In this document: piece after piece, positions 8,842 to 20,887 of the stretch
Layout: the number at the start of each line of letters is the position of its first letter
Position numbering within the stretch: position 1 is the stretch's first letter
Source of the DNA: Isoetes taiwanensis
Taxonomy: Eukaryota; Streptophyta; Lycopodiopsida; Isoetales; Isoetaceae
Direction: 5' to 3'
Assembly: GCA_021234155.1 (NCBI GenBank)
Contig: JAJEKV010000033.1
Coordinates: 2,151,454 to 2,215,453 of the forward strand
DNA length: 64,000 nt
Position numbers and translations under genes: made by a program
The notes under the pieces: model-generated
What the model saw: only the letters and a program-made list of their open reading frames with translations
The model's database searches: none
Told to the model about the DNA's origin: nothing

Positions 8842-9460
8842 CTAGTTAGGATCCCTGCGAATCCGATGTGCCAAGGCCAAATCCGTTGGCATAATAGTCA
8901 CGCATTTAGCATGTATGGCGCAAAGATTGGCGTCGCCGAAGAGGGCGGCAAAGGTAATCTTCGGCATCTTCCTGCAAGGCGAGAATGGCGTGGGTTTGGA
9001 ACCGCAGGTCTGTCTTGAATTGTTGAGTACATCTTCGGCGCCACGCCACGCCCTCTTCGGCGTGGCGTCGCCGAAGAGGGCGGCAATGTAATCTTCGGCA
9101 GCTTCCTGCAAGGCGAGAATGGCGTGGGTTTGGAACCGCAGGTCTGTCTTGAATTCTCGAACGAGCCGCTGGAAGGGTAGCTTCCGCAGTAGGAGCTCCG
9201 TTGACTTTTGATATTTTCGGATCTCTCGTAAGGCCACTGTCCCCGATCTGAACCTGTGGGGCTTCCTTTGGCGAGGTGGGGGTACAAGGGGAAGGGTTTT
9301 GACTCCAGTGGCCGGATGTCGGGCCCACTGGACCAACGACTCACGACGAGTGTTCCCCTTCTCCTTTGTTATCCCACCTATCGCTCGGAGCCTGGTTTTG
9401 TACTAAGGGCCCAAGCACGTAGGATTAGTGGTCTTCCGCTTCCGTTTATAGTGCAGTTAG
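8842..9460 (-). pseudogene. Histone H3-family retrocopy, copy 2, with internal duplication
   Basis: The frame from 9336 down to a TAG at 8842 is open and carries the H3 fold: [18 protein letters not shown], then [18 protein letters not shown], then NLCAIHAK and [11 protein letters not shown]. Relative to H3 it lacks the IAQD residues before FKTD, which happens to keep the frame open. It also contains a 92-93 bp direct duplication (8929-9021 and 9064-9155) that repeats alpha-2 sequence and inserts foreign residues into the fold. Such a protein could not form a normal histone fold. The upstream tail (to ~9460) is interrupted by stops as in copy 1. Confidence 0.88.
8929..9155. repeat. 93-bp direct duplication inside histone copy 2
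   Basis: The two copies run from 'ggcgtcgccgaagagggc' to 'tgtcttgaatt' and are separated by a short GC-rich spacer containing the inverted motif cgccacgcc/ggcgtggcg. Unit 1 has a single copy. Confidence 0.85.
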
Positions 9461-9533
9461 CGGGCTCTTCAACACTCTTTCTGGCATGTTCTGCTAGTCG
9501 GGCCGTTTCTTGCTCGACGTGCTGCTCTTATAA

Positions 9534-11087
9534 TGTGACGCTCCCTGAACATATACGGCACTCCGGACGTATACATACAGGGACTTCCCCCTCCCATGAC
9601 AATCAGCTCACCATGAGCAGGGCCCTCCGTCTAACTCGGACCATCCATAGAAAGATGCCTGGGTGAAGGACACGGAGGTGTCATTCGGCCCACGCCTTCA
9701 ATGGGACTCCTATATCGCGGAAGCGCGAATACATGTTAGCACACAGCATAAATCATACATAAATAACCACCACGAAGGGTGGCACATCCATCCAAGTACC
9801 AACGGCAAAGAAGATGCATCTAGTCCTAAAGAAAACACCCCAAAGCCCAGGTTCTACCCCGGCTCAGACTCCTGTGAGGATGGACTAACGGCTCGGTCTC
9901 AAGAGATCTGCAGACAGAGGTATAACCTGGCGTTGGCTGGCATAGAACAGTGGCTAGGGTTGTCCACTCCATCCACCCCTCCTGTGCACACTTTGCAGAT
10001 GAGTCGAATCATGCTATGGCATCACTATAGCCTTCAAGAGATGCAGACTCAAGGTACCACCCTTCAAGCCTACTCCAGGTTACATCTCCCTGATCCGATG
10101 AGGCAGGTCAGGGAAGTGTCCCCTTCCAGGATCGCAGCGGTTCCATGGGTGGGCTAGAGAATACGTGCCGCATCAGCGACCCCCGCATCCGTACCCGACC
10201 TACTCCCCTAACTTTATCATCAAAGTACAAGATGCCCCATACGGGTCACACCTCTGCACCCATGGAGTGTCAGACCCATACCCGGCCCTCTACGTGACCG
10301 ACTATCAGGCCTAGCCCACTGTAGAAGTCTCAGGAGCCTTTTATGTTCGTGCAAGACCCCACCCCCACTTCACCACTGCGTCCCTTCTCTGGTGCTGAGC
10401 AATTCCATAGCATCCACGGCCCGGTGGTCTCTTGTACACAGGCCGCAACTAATGGGAATAATACAGGGCTCTATCTAGGAGCATACTACAATACATGGGC
10501 TCAGAGGTCTCTACCCCCCGTAATCCCCCATCTCCGGAGTGCTAACTAAGCAAAGAACTACTAAACCATCAACCAAAGCACATACAGAGACTAAAGCTAA
10601 GAATACTCACCATATCAATCAAGGGTTAGCCTAACAGGTACCACAAAGAAAACAGAGAGAGAACACACCACAGAGAGGCGCTATGCTATAAATCAACAAG
10701 GTAACCTACTGACTAACCGTCAAATCGGTCTTGGGCTGCTCCATCTCGACTAACTGAAGGGCGCCTGGCGGCTGCTTCTCCTCCTCCATCTCCAATTGCT
10801 CCTAATTCGAATTGGGGCACAAAAGCCCCAATTTGGGTGTCCCAAAATGGAAACCCTGCCTTGCCCAATCGATTTGGGCCAAGTGGCATGTCATTAATTA
10901 ACTAATTAAGCTAATTAGGTTAATTAAGACAAAAATACACTTAATTAGGTTTTATTAATTTAGCATAGCTAAATTAATCCCTTTTAGGTCAACCCCCTAG
11001 GTTAACATACCCCACGGTGGCGTATCCCCACTACGTGACGTGTCAGTATATTTATACGTATACCGTATAAATACGTGGAACGTCACA
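9534..11087 (-). repeat. 3' LTR of the 9534-20745 element
   Basis: The LTR is 1554 bp with TGTGACG...CGTCACA ends. It is nearly identical to 19228-20745 except for about 40 bp (near 9690-9730) missing from the other copy. It is related to the LTR of the histone-carrying family. Confidence 0.88.
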
Positions 11088-11100
11088 TTCTCCCCACCTT
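11088..11100 (-). other. Polypurine tract
   Basis: The minus strand reads AAGGTGGGGAGAA immediately before the 3' LTR terminus TGTGACGTTCC. The same tract precedes another LTR of this superfamily at 54812-54824. Confidence 0.75.
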
Positions 11101-14100
11101 AGAAATGATGCTGTCCTCAGCATCAAGACTACTCTTGTTGCAGCGCAACACATCGTGCATTAGGGGAAAGTCTCCCCTCCTTAAAGAGATAGCGTGAGAT
11201 TATAAGTCAGACAGACTTTGTCATGTTTAAAGTGATTAAGTTTAAAATGGCTTGTAATGTGGAATTTATAACTCGGGGATATAAAAGGTAGAGGTATAGG
11301 TCAGACATGATCATCGTTTAGGACCGTCAAAAGTGAACAGTCAAGATTTGTGAAGGTCTCACTGATTCATTCGTGGTGACGAGTTCAGAAATTATGTAAT
11401 TTAGAAATCATTCTTTTTATATATGTGTAACTGATTATATATTACAAGTATTTGTCGCGGCAGCCTTCGCTGCCGCTACATTGTGCTTTTTAATTTGTAT
11501 CTTGAGAAATTATACCGAATATGATATTGACAATAAGAAAAGAAAATATGCCTTTCATTCTACAATGAATGTAATATACAATAATATGGAATGGCATATA
11601 CAATATAAAGTGACTCGTATCTTCAAATTTATGCAAAATATTTCAATTTTACATAGATTAAAAGTTAGAATAATGTATTACAACCACTCTCAACTAATAA
11701 TATACATTTGCATCTCCATGATTAGAAGCAAGCTGTTTTACGGTTTCTCTTTATTGAGAAATTCATCTCCATACCAAGAACCTCTGCATAATATTTGACT
11801 GAAGATTTTGAAAGGAGCATTTGAAGCAGGGCAAATCAAAATTTGTTTCAAAGAATCCTTTTGAAAACAATGGGTAATGCACGGTCACTTCCCAGGTGCA
11901 GTTTGCAGAATTGGAGCATCCTGTCGATTGTGCCTATGCCGATTGTGACAGTCAATACAAGAGTTTTAGATTTTTAAGAGCTTCTGATCAATCAAGCTCA
12001 GGATTTTGTAATCTGGTCAAAAATTAGTCCTTCAAATCCTTTTGACGAAACCAGCTTAAAGGTGGAGACAAAATCCATGATTTTTCTAAGCCGATACTTC
12101 ACCATAGCTTTGGCAAATCTGCAAGTGCGGCATAAATTTCCTCCTTTTCAACTGCAGAGTATGATCAGCATCACGTGATCCTAATTTGGCTGCAGAATGA
12201 TTGCTACCTCCCTTAAGTTAAAAGTTCCTGGTTTTTACTGATTCATGACTTTCAGATGTTTGCAAACACACATGTTCCTATGCAAATATCTAACAATCAG
12301 AATTTTGCTCCTCCTGGCACCTCGTTAATTATAAAAACCAGAAAAACTATGTGCACGCTTCCATCAGCAGTACCAGGTAATTACATGGTTCTTTTGGTAA
12401 TATATTTTTGGTTTCTATGTCAACCTCATGGCGAGGCCAGTACCATCTGACGCTGCATCATTTTCCAGAACCGATGAGTCCTTCGAGGAGAAGACTGCAG
12501 TAGAACATGACCAGCAAGTTTGAGTCTTATCATGCATGTGCTTTCTACTTTAGCGATGACCCTACTACATACAGCATTTTACAACCTTCCTTGCAGCGGT
12601 TGTCTTTCTGCTTTCTGCATATTTTCCCTGCAAGCTCCTATCTGAAGATATCTTTGCAAAACATGTGAAACAGTCAAACAGACAGATTCGGACAACATCA
12701 CACAAAGATGCCCACTCAAAGCCCGCTCTCGATTCATGTTTTGCTTGGGTTTAGGGCTCCACCCTGCTTTTATAATACTGAAAAGAATCATCGCAAAGTT
12801 TCCACAATCGTTCAGGGCTCTCCTGAGCATTCGAGGCTCTTCTTGTCATGTGACTGAAGTTTCCAGAAAGTCCGATATCTTTCTTAAAATTCTTCCGCGA
12901 AAGTTCTAGAAAGAGCTATCTCCTCCTAAATTTTCTTGTGTTGACACGTATTCAATTAAGAGCATAATTTTCTATAAAAAATACATACACGTAAGCTGCC
13001 CCCTTACCTTCCATATTAGAATTATATATTAGAGATAGACAGGTATAGATATAAGCAAGTTCTATTTGTTGTTCTTATATTATAATACGGAGTTATTAAT
13101 CTCGTACTGTTTAGTAGAAAGCCATTCTAATGATATTAACTTCTATGTATATGTGTATTATATTCCCGCTTGATTTTGTAATTCATTTTATTACAGCCAG
13201 CCCTAATTTAATTTTGTAGCAAAATTTTGTTTTCCTATTTTGTTACAGTTTTAAGAACTCGTATGTTCCTATCCTCAGTACAGTTATACCTATGCTTTAA
13301 TACAATTATATATTGTACTGTATCGGACAGTTTTACCTATATACTTTAATATTAAGTACAGACAGACGTTCTTCATGATTTATTATTGATAACCTTGTTA
13401 TAACCTAATCTAAGTCTCATTATCCCCTCAGAAGTTTGTGTAAGACATACATACTTATCTCCTTCTATATATTTGATTATGTGAGCTTGCTCCTTTCGAT
13501 TATCTTTAATGTTTCCACACACACACTCTCTATCTTTAGCATAGATTACAGTCACATGACGACACATATTAATTCATTGGTTATGTTTATACATTTACGA
13601 GACGTCCCGATATTCTTACATTTGAATTACTTATTTATGTTAGTGCTATTTTCGTAAATTTATCACACATACAGACACTCTTATATTTACAGGGCACAGG
13701 TATAGCTGACATATACATTCGACGTAAGTGGTACCGCCCGGGTCGCTATCCGGCAGTGCTATGGTTATGCAATCGTCCTGTATCACAGAAGGCCAGTTGT
13801 GACTGTAGTGTCCCCGGCAGAAGCATCGAACCCATGCCTGGTCTGTCCTGAGCCTGTTATATGGTGATGACTGAGCAGGTCCTGGGTTCTTACTTGAAGT
13901 AGAAGTGCTGAATGTTGGGAATAAGGAGTGTTAAGGTATCCCTATATTGGATGGATACTAGAGAAAATTCGTATGACGATGTTTGGTATCTGATTGAAAC
14001 ACTGAACCTAATAATTACGAAGATTGATTTAATATGCGGCATATATATTGGCATACACCATATATCCGAGGAAGAAGTGGTTTATGATTATCTACCATAG

Positions 14101-17100
14101 ACCACGTTAGAGAGGTGGTATACTAAGGTGGAAACTGGATTATGAGTACCCAGCTCCTGAGAGGGAAACCACTTTAGAAGTGTAGGGTTCGATCATGATG
14201 GTGCAGGCATAGAATGTCGGGCCAACATTTTATAGCTATTGCCACTTGAATGGAGGTATGATTCGCGGCGGTAGAGAATAATGTTGTATGAGGATGCAGA
14301 TCCATAAACTACGGATTATAAAATTACGTATACGTTGCGTTTCGTAAGGAGATTGGTGTTCCTGAGGTGTGCAATAACAATGCAAGCGGGTGCATGATTA
14401 AGATGACGACATAATCACTTGGATACGCTCAATGACGTTGGGCAAATGCATGACCATTACGAAGGATATAAATTAAGGAATTGGACACATCTGATGTCTG
14501 CTGGGAACATGGAGATGCCGAACAACGGATTGGACAATAGTGTGGAACGTAGTTTGCACACAAGGTGAAGAGAAGACGACAATTGGTAGGAGCAGGCGCA
14601 ACCATCGAAAGTAATATACCCATACGGCAAGTGGAAGAAGTTGTTGTAAACAACGTTTCAAATATAGAGAGTTTGGAATGACACGTTGAATATACCAAAG
14701 TCTGGAGTATGAACAAGGTAGGCGCCCAATGAACATCTCATCAAGGAGGATGTGCTCTGGACTTGGTATCGTGTGTGTATCTCGAGGAGTAATTCCGCGT
14801 TGGTATATGTGTACTAGGACCATTTAATAGTAAAACATAACTAAAAGAAGATAGGATATATACTAGAACTTTTAGTTCACATTCCATATGAATACGGAAG
14901 TAATGAAGATAAGAGTTCTTATATTAGAGATCAAACATGTCCACAAGGAGCTTAGGGTGGCATTTGCCCCTGTGGAAGTTATAACTAGAGCTTGAGGACG
15001 AAGGCAACTAAGGCTAGTGGTGTTGAAACCACAACATGTGTATGGTACTAGATAACCAAGTTGAGCAAATAAGTTGGCCGCAAGTATGAATATAGCTAGA
15101 TGGCTATGCCAACGATGTACATATGAGTCTAGACTTAGGGTTGGTGCACACATGTTACTATATCATATAATAACAACGTAGCAGTCTTGGATGTAGGAAG
15201 GATTTAGTAGTATCAAATACTATAGTGGTGATCATATCGAGGATGTCGATGGTGATATTCAGATGTATATCATATTAAAAGATAGAAGAATATTCATACA
15301 AGGCGAGTGAAATATTACTTGACAAGGTTTAAAGAATGAGCATAATGATATGCTTATATACGAAGATATTGGGTTAGGTATGCTTATCAGAGATAAGCAT
15401 TCAAGTTATCCCAATGGTTGGAGTTGACTATCTTAGATACATTGTACTAAGGGATATGAGAAGAGTTTAAATCAGTGAGAATAGCTAGAGTAAGTCCAGC
15501 ATATACGGTGATGTTATATTCAAAAACATCCCGAGGATAGTTGGAATGGTGTTGGAATAACCGATAATGAGAGCTTAGCTACTCAAAGGTTCTAGATACC
15601 AATGAATTACTTCATTGTTATAAGCTGAGAGCATTTATTTGGTTTTGAAAATAAAATGATGTATAAAAATATCGGGTCCCCCTGATGGAACAAAAGAAGG
15701 AATACGATGACTTTAGCGATTATACCTTTAGGGATAACCGAGAAGAGGGCAATACACAACAATTCCAAGTCCCGATAAAAAATCAAGACGAGGTGTATAT
15801 ATCAGAAGGGGTAAGATTATATAGACCAGTAGTCAGTCCATATATACTAAGAATTACCCTACTCGCGGGAAACAATTGTAGGTACTGAAGTAGAAGCTGG
15901 AGGATCGGTTGCCTTGAGGCATAGACCTCTTATTGATTATGACTTTAAGACTAGGTTCGAATATAGGGGTTTTCCTATTATGGGGTCGAGAAATTTTAAT
16001 GCGTCCATCTGGTTATGAGGGAGCCAAAGACGACAACATTTAAAGCGATGAAAAGTTGAAGTTGACATGATAACTTAAGAAAATAGGTTAATTGTAACAA
16101 AGCATGGCAGAACACAAATTAACTGAAGGAAGCTTTAGAGAAGGCCTTCGACCGTGGTGGAAACCTTTGGAATTATGGCATAATCCCCTGGGGGAATCAT
16201 AGTTTACGTACGGAGTTAAAGTACCATAAGGCACCAAAAGAATGGTTGAAACAGCTAGAGACCCTATCAAAGTATAGTCAGCATATACAAGTCCAACATA
16301 GAGTTGGCCCCTGTCCTTTTGGAAAGCAGGTGGCACAGCCAGATCATAAAGGTACATAGGGAATGGGTTTTGTTTGAAAGAACTACCAAGATTACACTTT
16401 AGCTAAGTTGGAGCAGAGCTCTAGCATTGTGGGATGTGGATATATGTTTATTATGTACATACTATGTACACATAGGATAAACATCTTGGAGAGGTAATCT
16501 AAGTGGCGACACGGGTAGAGAAAGACGAGTGTACTTCAAAGTTACCCCAATGAAGGGTCTGGAGATAGGCTCGAATTGTGCAAAGGACCGTAAATCCGTT
16601 GAATGTTAGGGTATGATGTGGTAGTTTGCACTTGAAATAAATGTCAACGGCCAGTAGAATAAGGCTTAAGGTAGTCCTAAGACTAGCTTTCCCACATGAT
16701 CCATACCCGGATCAGGCAGAGGTGACGCCATGGTTACATGGAGGTGCAACTTAAAATATACAGGACACGAACATGGATACAAGTCCAGGTTATATCAAAT
16801 GTCGGTATTGTAGGAAGACTCACAAAATACCAGGCAGGCACCTTGATGTCTCCGGGTAATTTACGTTGCATATGAAGGCTTACTGGGTAACTTAGGCCAT
16901 GAGTATGGCTTAGGTGAGGATTCCAAGTCATTTGGAATGCGAAAACTGGTGCATAACATCATGCCAGAGAAATATAATGACTAACATTTCTAGGATGTAG
17001 AACAACGTTGAATCATAACCCCCAATGATAGGTGGGTTAACAATATAGGGAACATATAATAACGGCTTAGAAGTCACAAAACGGTTAATGATTACGTAAA

Positions 17101-18640
17101 GGAGTAAATGGATTGGTGACTCTACTGAATAAAGGTCACAGCCAAAGGGTGAAATGTGTACGCTGTGGCAGGCGTAAGGGTCGGAATACTGAAAATCGAT
17201 CATAGACTTAGAAAATATATTGAAGAAGAGAAGGAATAAATGACCCTGATCAATGATATTTAGCAACCTGGATAGGAAGGTTATTTCCTAATGAAGGGTA
17301 GTCTTGGCTAACATGCAAAGATATACGTGCGGCTTGAAAGGCAGCAAGAGCTGAAAAACTCTTTAAAAATTTGGTGCATGGCTTAGGGAGGAAGACTTCC
17401 ATGTCCCAGGACAACATGGTGAGTTGAATTCACCAAGAACCTTTTCAATGGATAGATAGATAGATAGAGAGTATCTATACGTCATGCCACATTGGCAGCG
17501 TCCATGAGGACATATGACGGACCCGCAGAGACTTGAACACAAGAGCTCTTAATAGGGGAGGCCTATCTTGAGAGGTCTTTGGATGGTACTGTCCTTTGGG
17601 ATATTCACATAATCCCTTGGAATATGTAAGTTCATTTGCGGGTTAAGGACGTTCAGGCACTAAAATAATGGTTGGAAATACGTTGCCCTAAGCATATCTA
17701 GATACCTTAGAAGGATGTGATTAGTGAACAATGGTGGGAGGCCATTGGAATGTACGGAAGAACAACTCCAAAAGAGGGTAGGCTGCTGTCAATTTGACAG
17801 GCGCGTGGCGCGGATAATTACTCACAGCCATATAGGCGGTGAAGTTCGACAGAAAATAATACTAAAGTTTGTACCCGGGATTGATTAGAATAAAGTTTGA
17901 CATTGTTGTGGGGGTTCTAAAACAAGCACTCACTACGTGTCATATAGTATGTGTCGCGATCTGGGGAAGTGGTCCATAAAAAACACGAGATCATTGAGAA
18001 GAAGTATTGAAGGGTGGCAGGATCAAAGAAATCCAAACCCATGGTCTAGAAGGGTGCTGCATGGCAGTCCCTAGTCAGTTGGACGACAAAGAGATCCTTT
18101 CTCAGGGAAATGAGAACGAGTCAAGGTTTAAACACTAGGAAGAGACAATGTTAATTATAATTATGTCTATAAGGTACTACTCAACCCTTAATATATAACA
18201 TCGAATAAGGTCTAATATAAAGCATATGAATGTAGTATAGATCGAATTATGGCAAGGCCTGAAGAACTTTTGTTATCAAGGCATCTACCAAAGGAAGGAA
18301 AATATTTAAAGCTATCGGTCTACAAACGTCGATAACTGAACGTTATTATCGTCGCCTAAAGAATATGCAAGGTGAATAGTGGATTAGAATCCAACTTGGG
18401 AGTTTCTATCCTACTCCGAGGAATTTCCTTCCATCACTCAGCGTAAACTGTCGATATGGTTGCGGAGACATTCCGCAATGATGATAATAGCTCCTAGGTG
18501 ATTTCTAGCTCACCATGGTTGCACAAGTCTGGCGGAGTTGTTGCCACCTCAGCGTCGGTTTAGAGAAGAGTAATGGTAGACAGGAGTCTTCCTAGAGAAA
18601 CAGAGATACTATTGGTTAAGTATAAAACAAGACTATTATT
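11101..18640. other. Interior of the LARD-like element, no coding region seen
   Basis: About 7.5 kb of AT-rich sequence with no frame resembling gag, protease, RT, RNase H or integrase on either strand. The longest frames are about 60-110 codons of low-complexity or Tyr/Ile/Thr-rich residues, as expected by chance. A perfect GC-rich hairpin lies at 11457-11476, and a short (gata)n run lies near 17452-17468. Confidence 0.6.
11457..11476. other. Perfect GC-rich hairpin
   Basis: gcggcagc and gctgccgc pair over 8 bp around a cttc loop, within AT-rich surroundings in the element interior. Confidence 0.8.
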
Positions 18641-18650
18641 ATCACTAAAA

Positions 18651-18722
18651 GAAGGCTTACCCTGTTGGTAAAGCATTTGGCTGGGTGCTGCGAGGTTAAG
18701 GGTTCAAAGCCCCATAATACAC
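18651..18722 (+). other. tRNA-like pol III promoter, possible SINE head
   Basis: An A-box-like segment (ttaccctgttggtaaagc) is followed about 35 bp later by a B box (ggttcaaagcc), with tRNA-like spacing. The acceptor stem does not close, so it is not a working tRNA gene. Confidence 0.5.
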
Positions 18723-18792
18723 TTTTATATAAAAGTTGCATAGGGTACTATATGTGTATAAGAAAAATGTGAAACATATATATTACATTCAA

Positions 18793-19035
18793 GAGAGCTT
18801 GGGGTGGTGGTAAGTACCTAGGCTTGGAGTTGAGAGGTCATGGGTTCAAATCTGGGTTGCGGCGCTGACCCGATTATACGCGCTTATCTCCGGATTCTGG
18901 GACGTCCAAACCCTGTCAGCGCCGTTGTTGGGTTTGACCCCCCTGCTCGTCATTCTGCTGCCAGTTATTTAGGGTATTTCGAGTACGCCCGATCCATTGG
19001 AACAAAAATCTCATCGATCCGAACTATGTAGAAAA
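18793..19035 (+). mobile_element. Probable tRNA-derived SINE
   Basis: A tRNA-like head (A box near 18798-18815, B box ggttcaaatct at 18843-18853) is followed by about 180 bp of unrelated GC-richer body and an A-rich end near 19025-19035. It lies 140 bp from a second tRNA-like segment, inside the LTR element interior. Target duplications were not found. Confidence 0.5.
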
Positions 19036-19194
19036 AATTATAGCGACTACAAAACTCGAGTTTCTAACTCTTTTGACCTTAGCCACTTCACTAGAGAGCA
19101 CTTCCTCCACAACTAGGTCATTGCTCCCACAACCAAGCTAACCTAGGAGAAAGTACCGTCAACTAACGAGTTTGTCTATGGCCAGTGCGACAAT

Positions 19195-19227
19195 TTTGGT
19201 CCACCAAAATCATGGCTCTTAATTCAC
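19195..19227 (-). other. Degenerate primer binding site
   Basis: The minus strand inside the right LTR reads ...AGAGCCATGATTTTGG. It aligns with the primer region of unit 1 (ccagagcatgattttgg) but has lost the TGGTATC start. Confidence 0.55.
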
Positions 19228-20745
19228 TGTGACGCTCCCTGAACATATACGGCACTCCGGATGTATGCATACAGGGACTTCCCCCTCCCATGGCAATCAG
19301 CTCACCATGAGCAGGGCCTTCCGTCTAACTCAGACCATCCATAGAAAGATGCCCGGGTGAAGGACACGGAGGTGTCATTCGGTGAATACATGTTAGCACA
19401 CAGCATAAATCATACATAAATAACCACCACGAAGGGTGGCACATCCATCCAAGTACCAACGGCAAAGAAGATGCATCTAGTCCTAAAGAAAACACCCCAA
19501 AGTCCAGGTTCTACCCCGGCTCAGACTCCTGTGAGGATGGACTGACGGCTCGGTCTCAAGAGATCTGCAGACAGAGGTATAACCTGGCATTGGCTGGCAT
19601 AGAACAGTGGCTAGGGTTGTCCACTCCATCCGCCCCTCCTGTGCACACTTTGCAGATGAGTCGAATCATGATATGGCATCACTATAGCCTTCTGGAGATG
19701 CAGACTCAAGGTACCACCCTTCGAGCCTACTCCAGGTTACATCTCCCTGGTCCAATGAGGCAGGTCGGGGAAGTGTCCCCTTCCAGGATCGCAGCGGTTC
19801 CATGGGTGAGCTAGAGAATACGTGCCGCATCAGCGACCCCCGCATCCGTACCCGACCTACTCCCCTAACTTTATCATCAAAGTACAGGATGCCCCATATG
19901 GGTCACACCTCTGCACCCAGGGAGTGTCAGACCCATACCCGGCCCTCTACGTGATCGACTATCAGGCCTAGCCCACTGTAGGAGTCTCAGGAGCCTTTTA
20001 TGTTCGTGCAAGACCCCACCCCCACTTCACTGCTGCGTCCCTTCTCTGGTGCTGAGCAATTCCATAGCATCCACGGCCCGGTGGTCTCTTGTACACAGGC
20101 CGCAACTAATGGGAATAATACAGGGCTCTATCTAGGAGCATACTACAATACATGGGCTCAGAGGTCTCTACCCCCCCGTAATCCCCCATCTCCGGAGTGC
20201 TAACTAAGCAAAGAACTACTAAACCATCAACCAAAGCACATACAGAGACTAGAGCTAAGAATACTCACCATATCAATCAAGGGTTAGCCTAACAGGTACC
20301 ACAAAGAAAACAGAGAGAGAACACACCACAGAGAGGCGCTATGCTATAAATCAACAAGGTAACCTACTGACTAACCGTCAAATCGGTCTTGGGCTGCTCC
20401 ATCTCGACTAACTGAAGGGCGCCTGGCGGCTGCTTCTCCTCCTCCATCTCCAATTGCTCCTAATTCGAATTGGGGCACAAAAGCCCCAATTTGGGTGTCC
20501 CAAAATGGAAACCCTGCCTTGCCCAATAGATTTGGGCCAAGTGGCATGTCATTAATTAACTAATTAAGCTAAATAGGTTAATTAAGACAAAAATACACTT
20601 AATTAGGTTTTATTAATTTAGCATAGCTAAATTAATCCCTTTTAGGTCAACCCCCTAGGTTAACATACCCCATGGTGGCGTATCCCCACTACGTGACGTG
20701 TCAGTATATTTATACGTATACCGTATAAATTCGTGGAACGTCACA
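19228..20745 (-). repeat. 5' LTR of the 9534-20745 element
   Basis: The LTR is 1518 bp with the same termini as the left copy, and is followed directly by the target duplication TATAA and then unit 2 ORF1 sequence. Confidence 0.88.
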
Positions 20746-20750
20746 TATAA

Positions 20751-20887
20751 CAGGCGTATCTCGGTGCGCCTCCGAATCTCTGCAAGGTATCTCTCGGGTC
20801 GAGCCGCCATGTCAAGCTCGACGGGCTGCAGATCTTCTTGGGTGAGAGATGGTGGTATATCTTCCCATATGAAGATTTGGGCGTCCT
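20751..20887 (-). pseudogene. ORF1 fragment of unit 2 (left of the Ty3 insertion)
   Basis: The minus strand matches 6356-6494 of unit 1 (IRRCTEIRLLQ and DMEARPERYLAEI regions). It ends at the GTCCT target site of the Ty3 element. Confidence 0.75.

Larger units (their letters stand above)
9534..20745 (-). mobile_element. LTR retrotransposon with non-coding interior (LARD-like), 11.2 kb
   Basis: Two LTRs (9534-11087 and 19228-20745) both start TGTGACGCTCCC and end GGAACGTCACA. They flank an 8.1-kb interior. The 5-bp target duplication TATAA sits at 9529-9533 and 20746-20750, and removing the element rejoins unit 2 exactly. A polypurine tract and a degenerate primer site place the 5' end on the right. 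No gag or pol could be found on either strand of the interior, so this is either a large retrotransposon derivative or a coding element decayed beyond recognition. Confidence 0.85.

Noticed and set aside
5788-9460. Functional histone H3 gene
   Set aside because: Copy 1 is frameshifted and copy 2 has a duplicated fold. Both have stops in the tail and lie within transposon units.
11101-18640. Hidden gag-pol of the LARD-like element
   Set aside because: I looked on both strands for YxDD, DDE, CCHC and protease motifs and found none that could be defended.
18651-18722. Functional tRNA gene
   Set aside because: A and B boxes are present, but the acceptor and anticodon stems do not pair properly.
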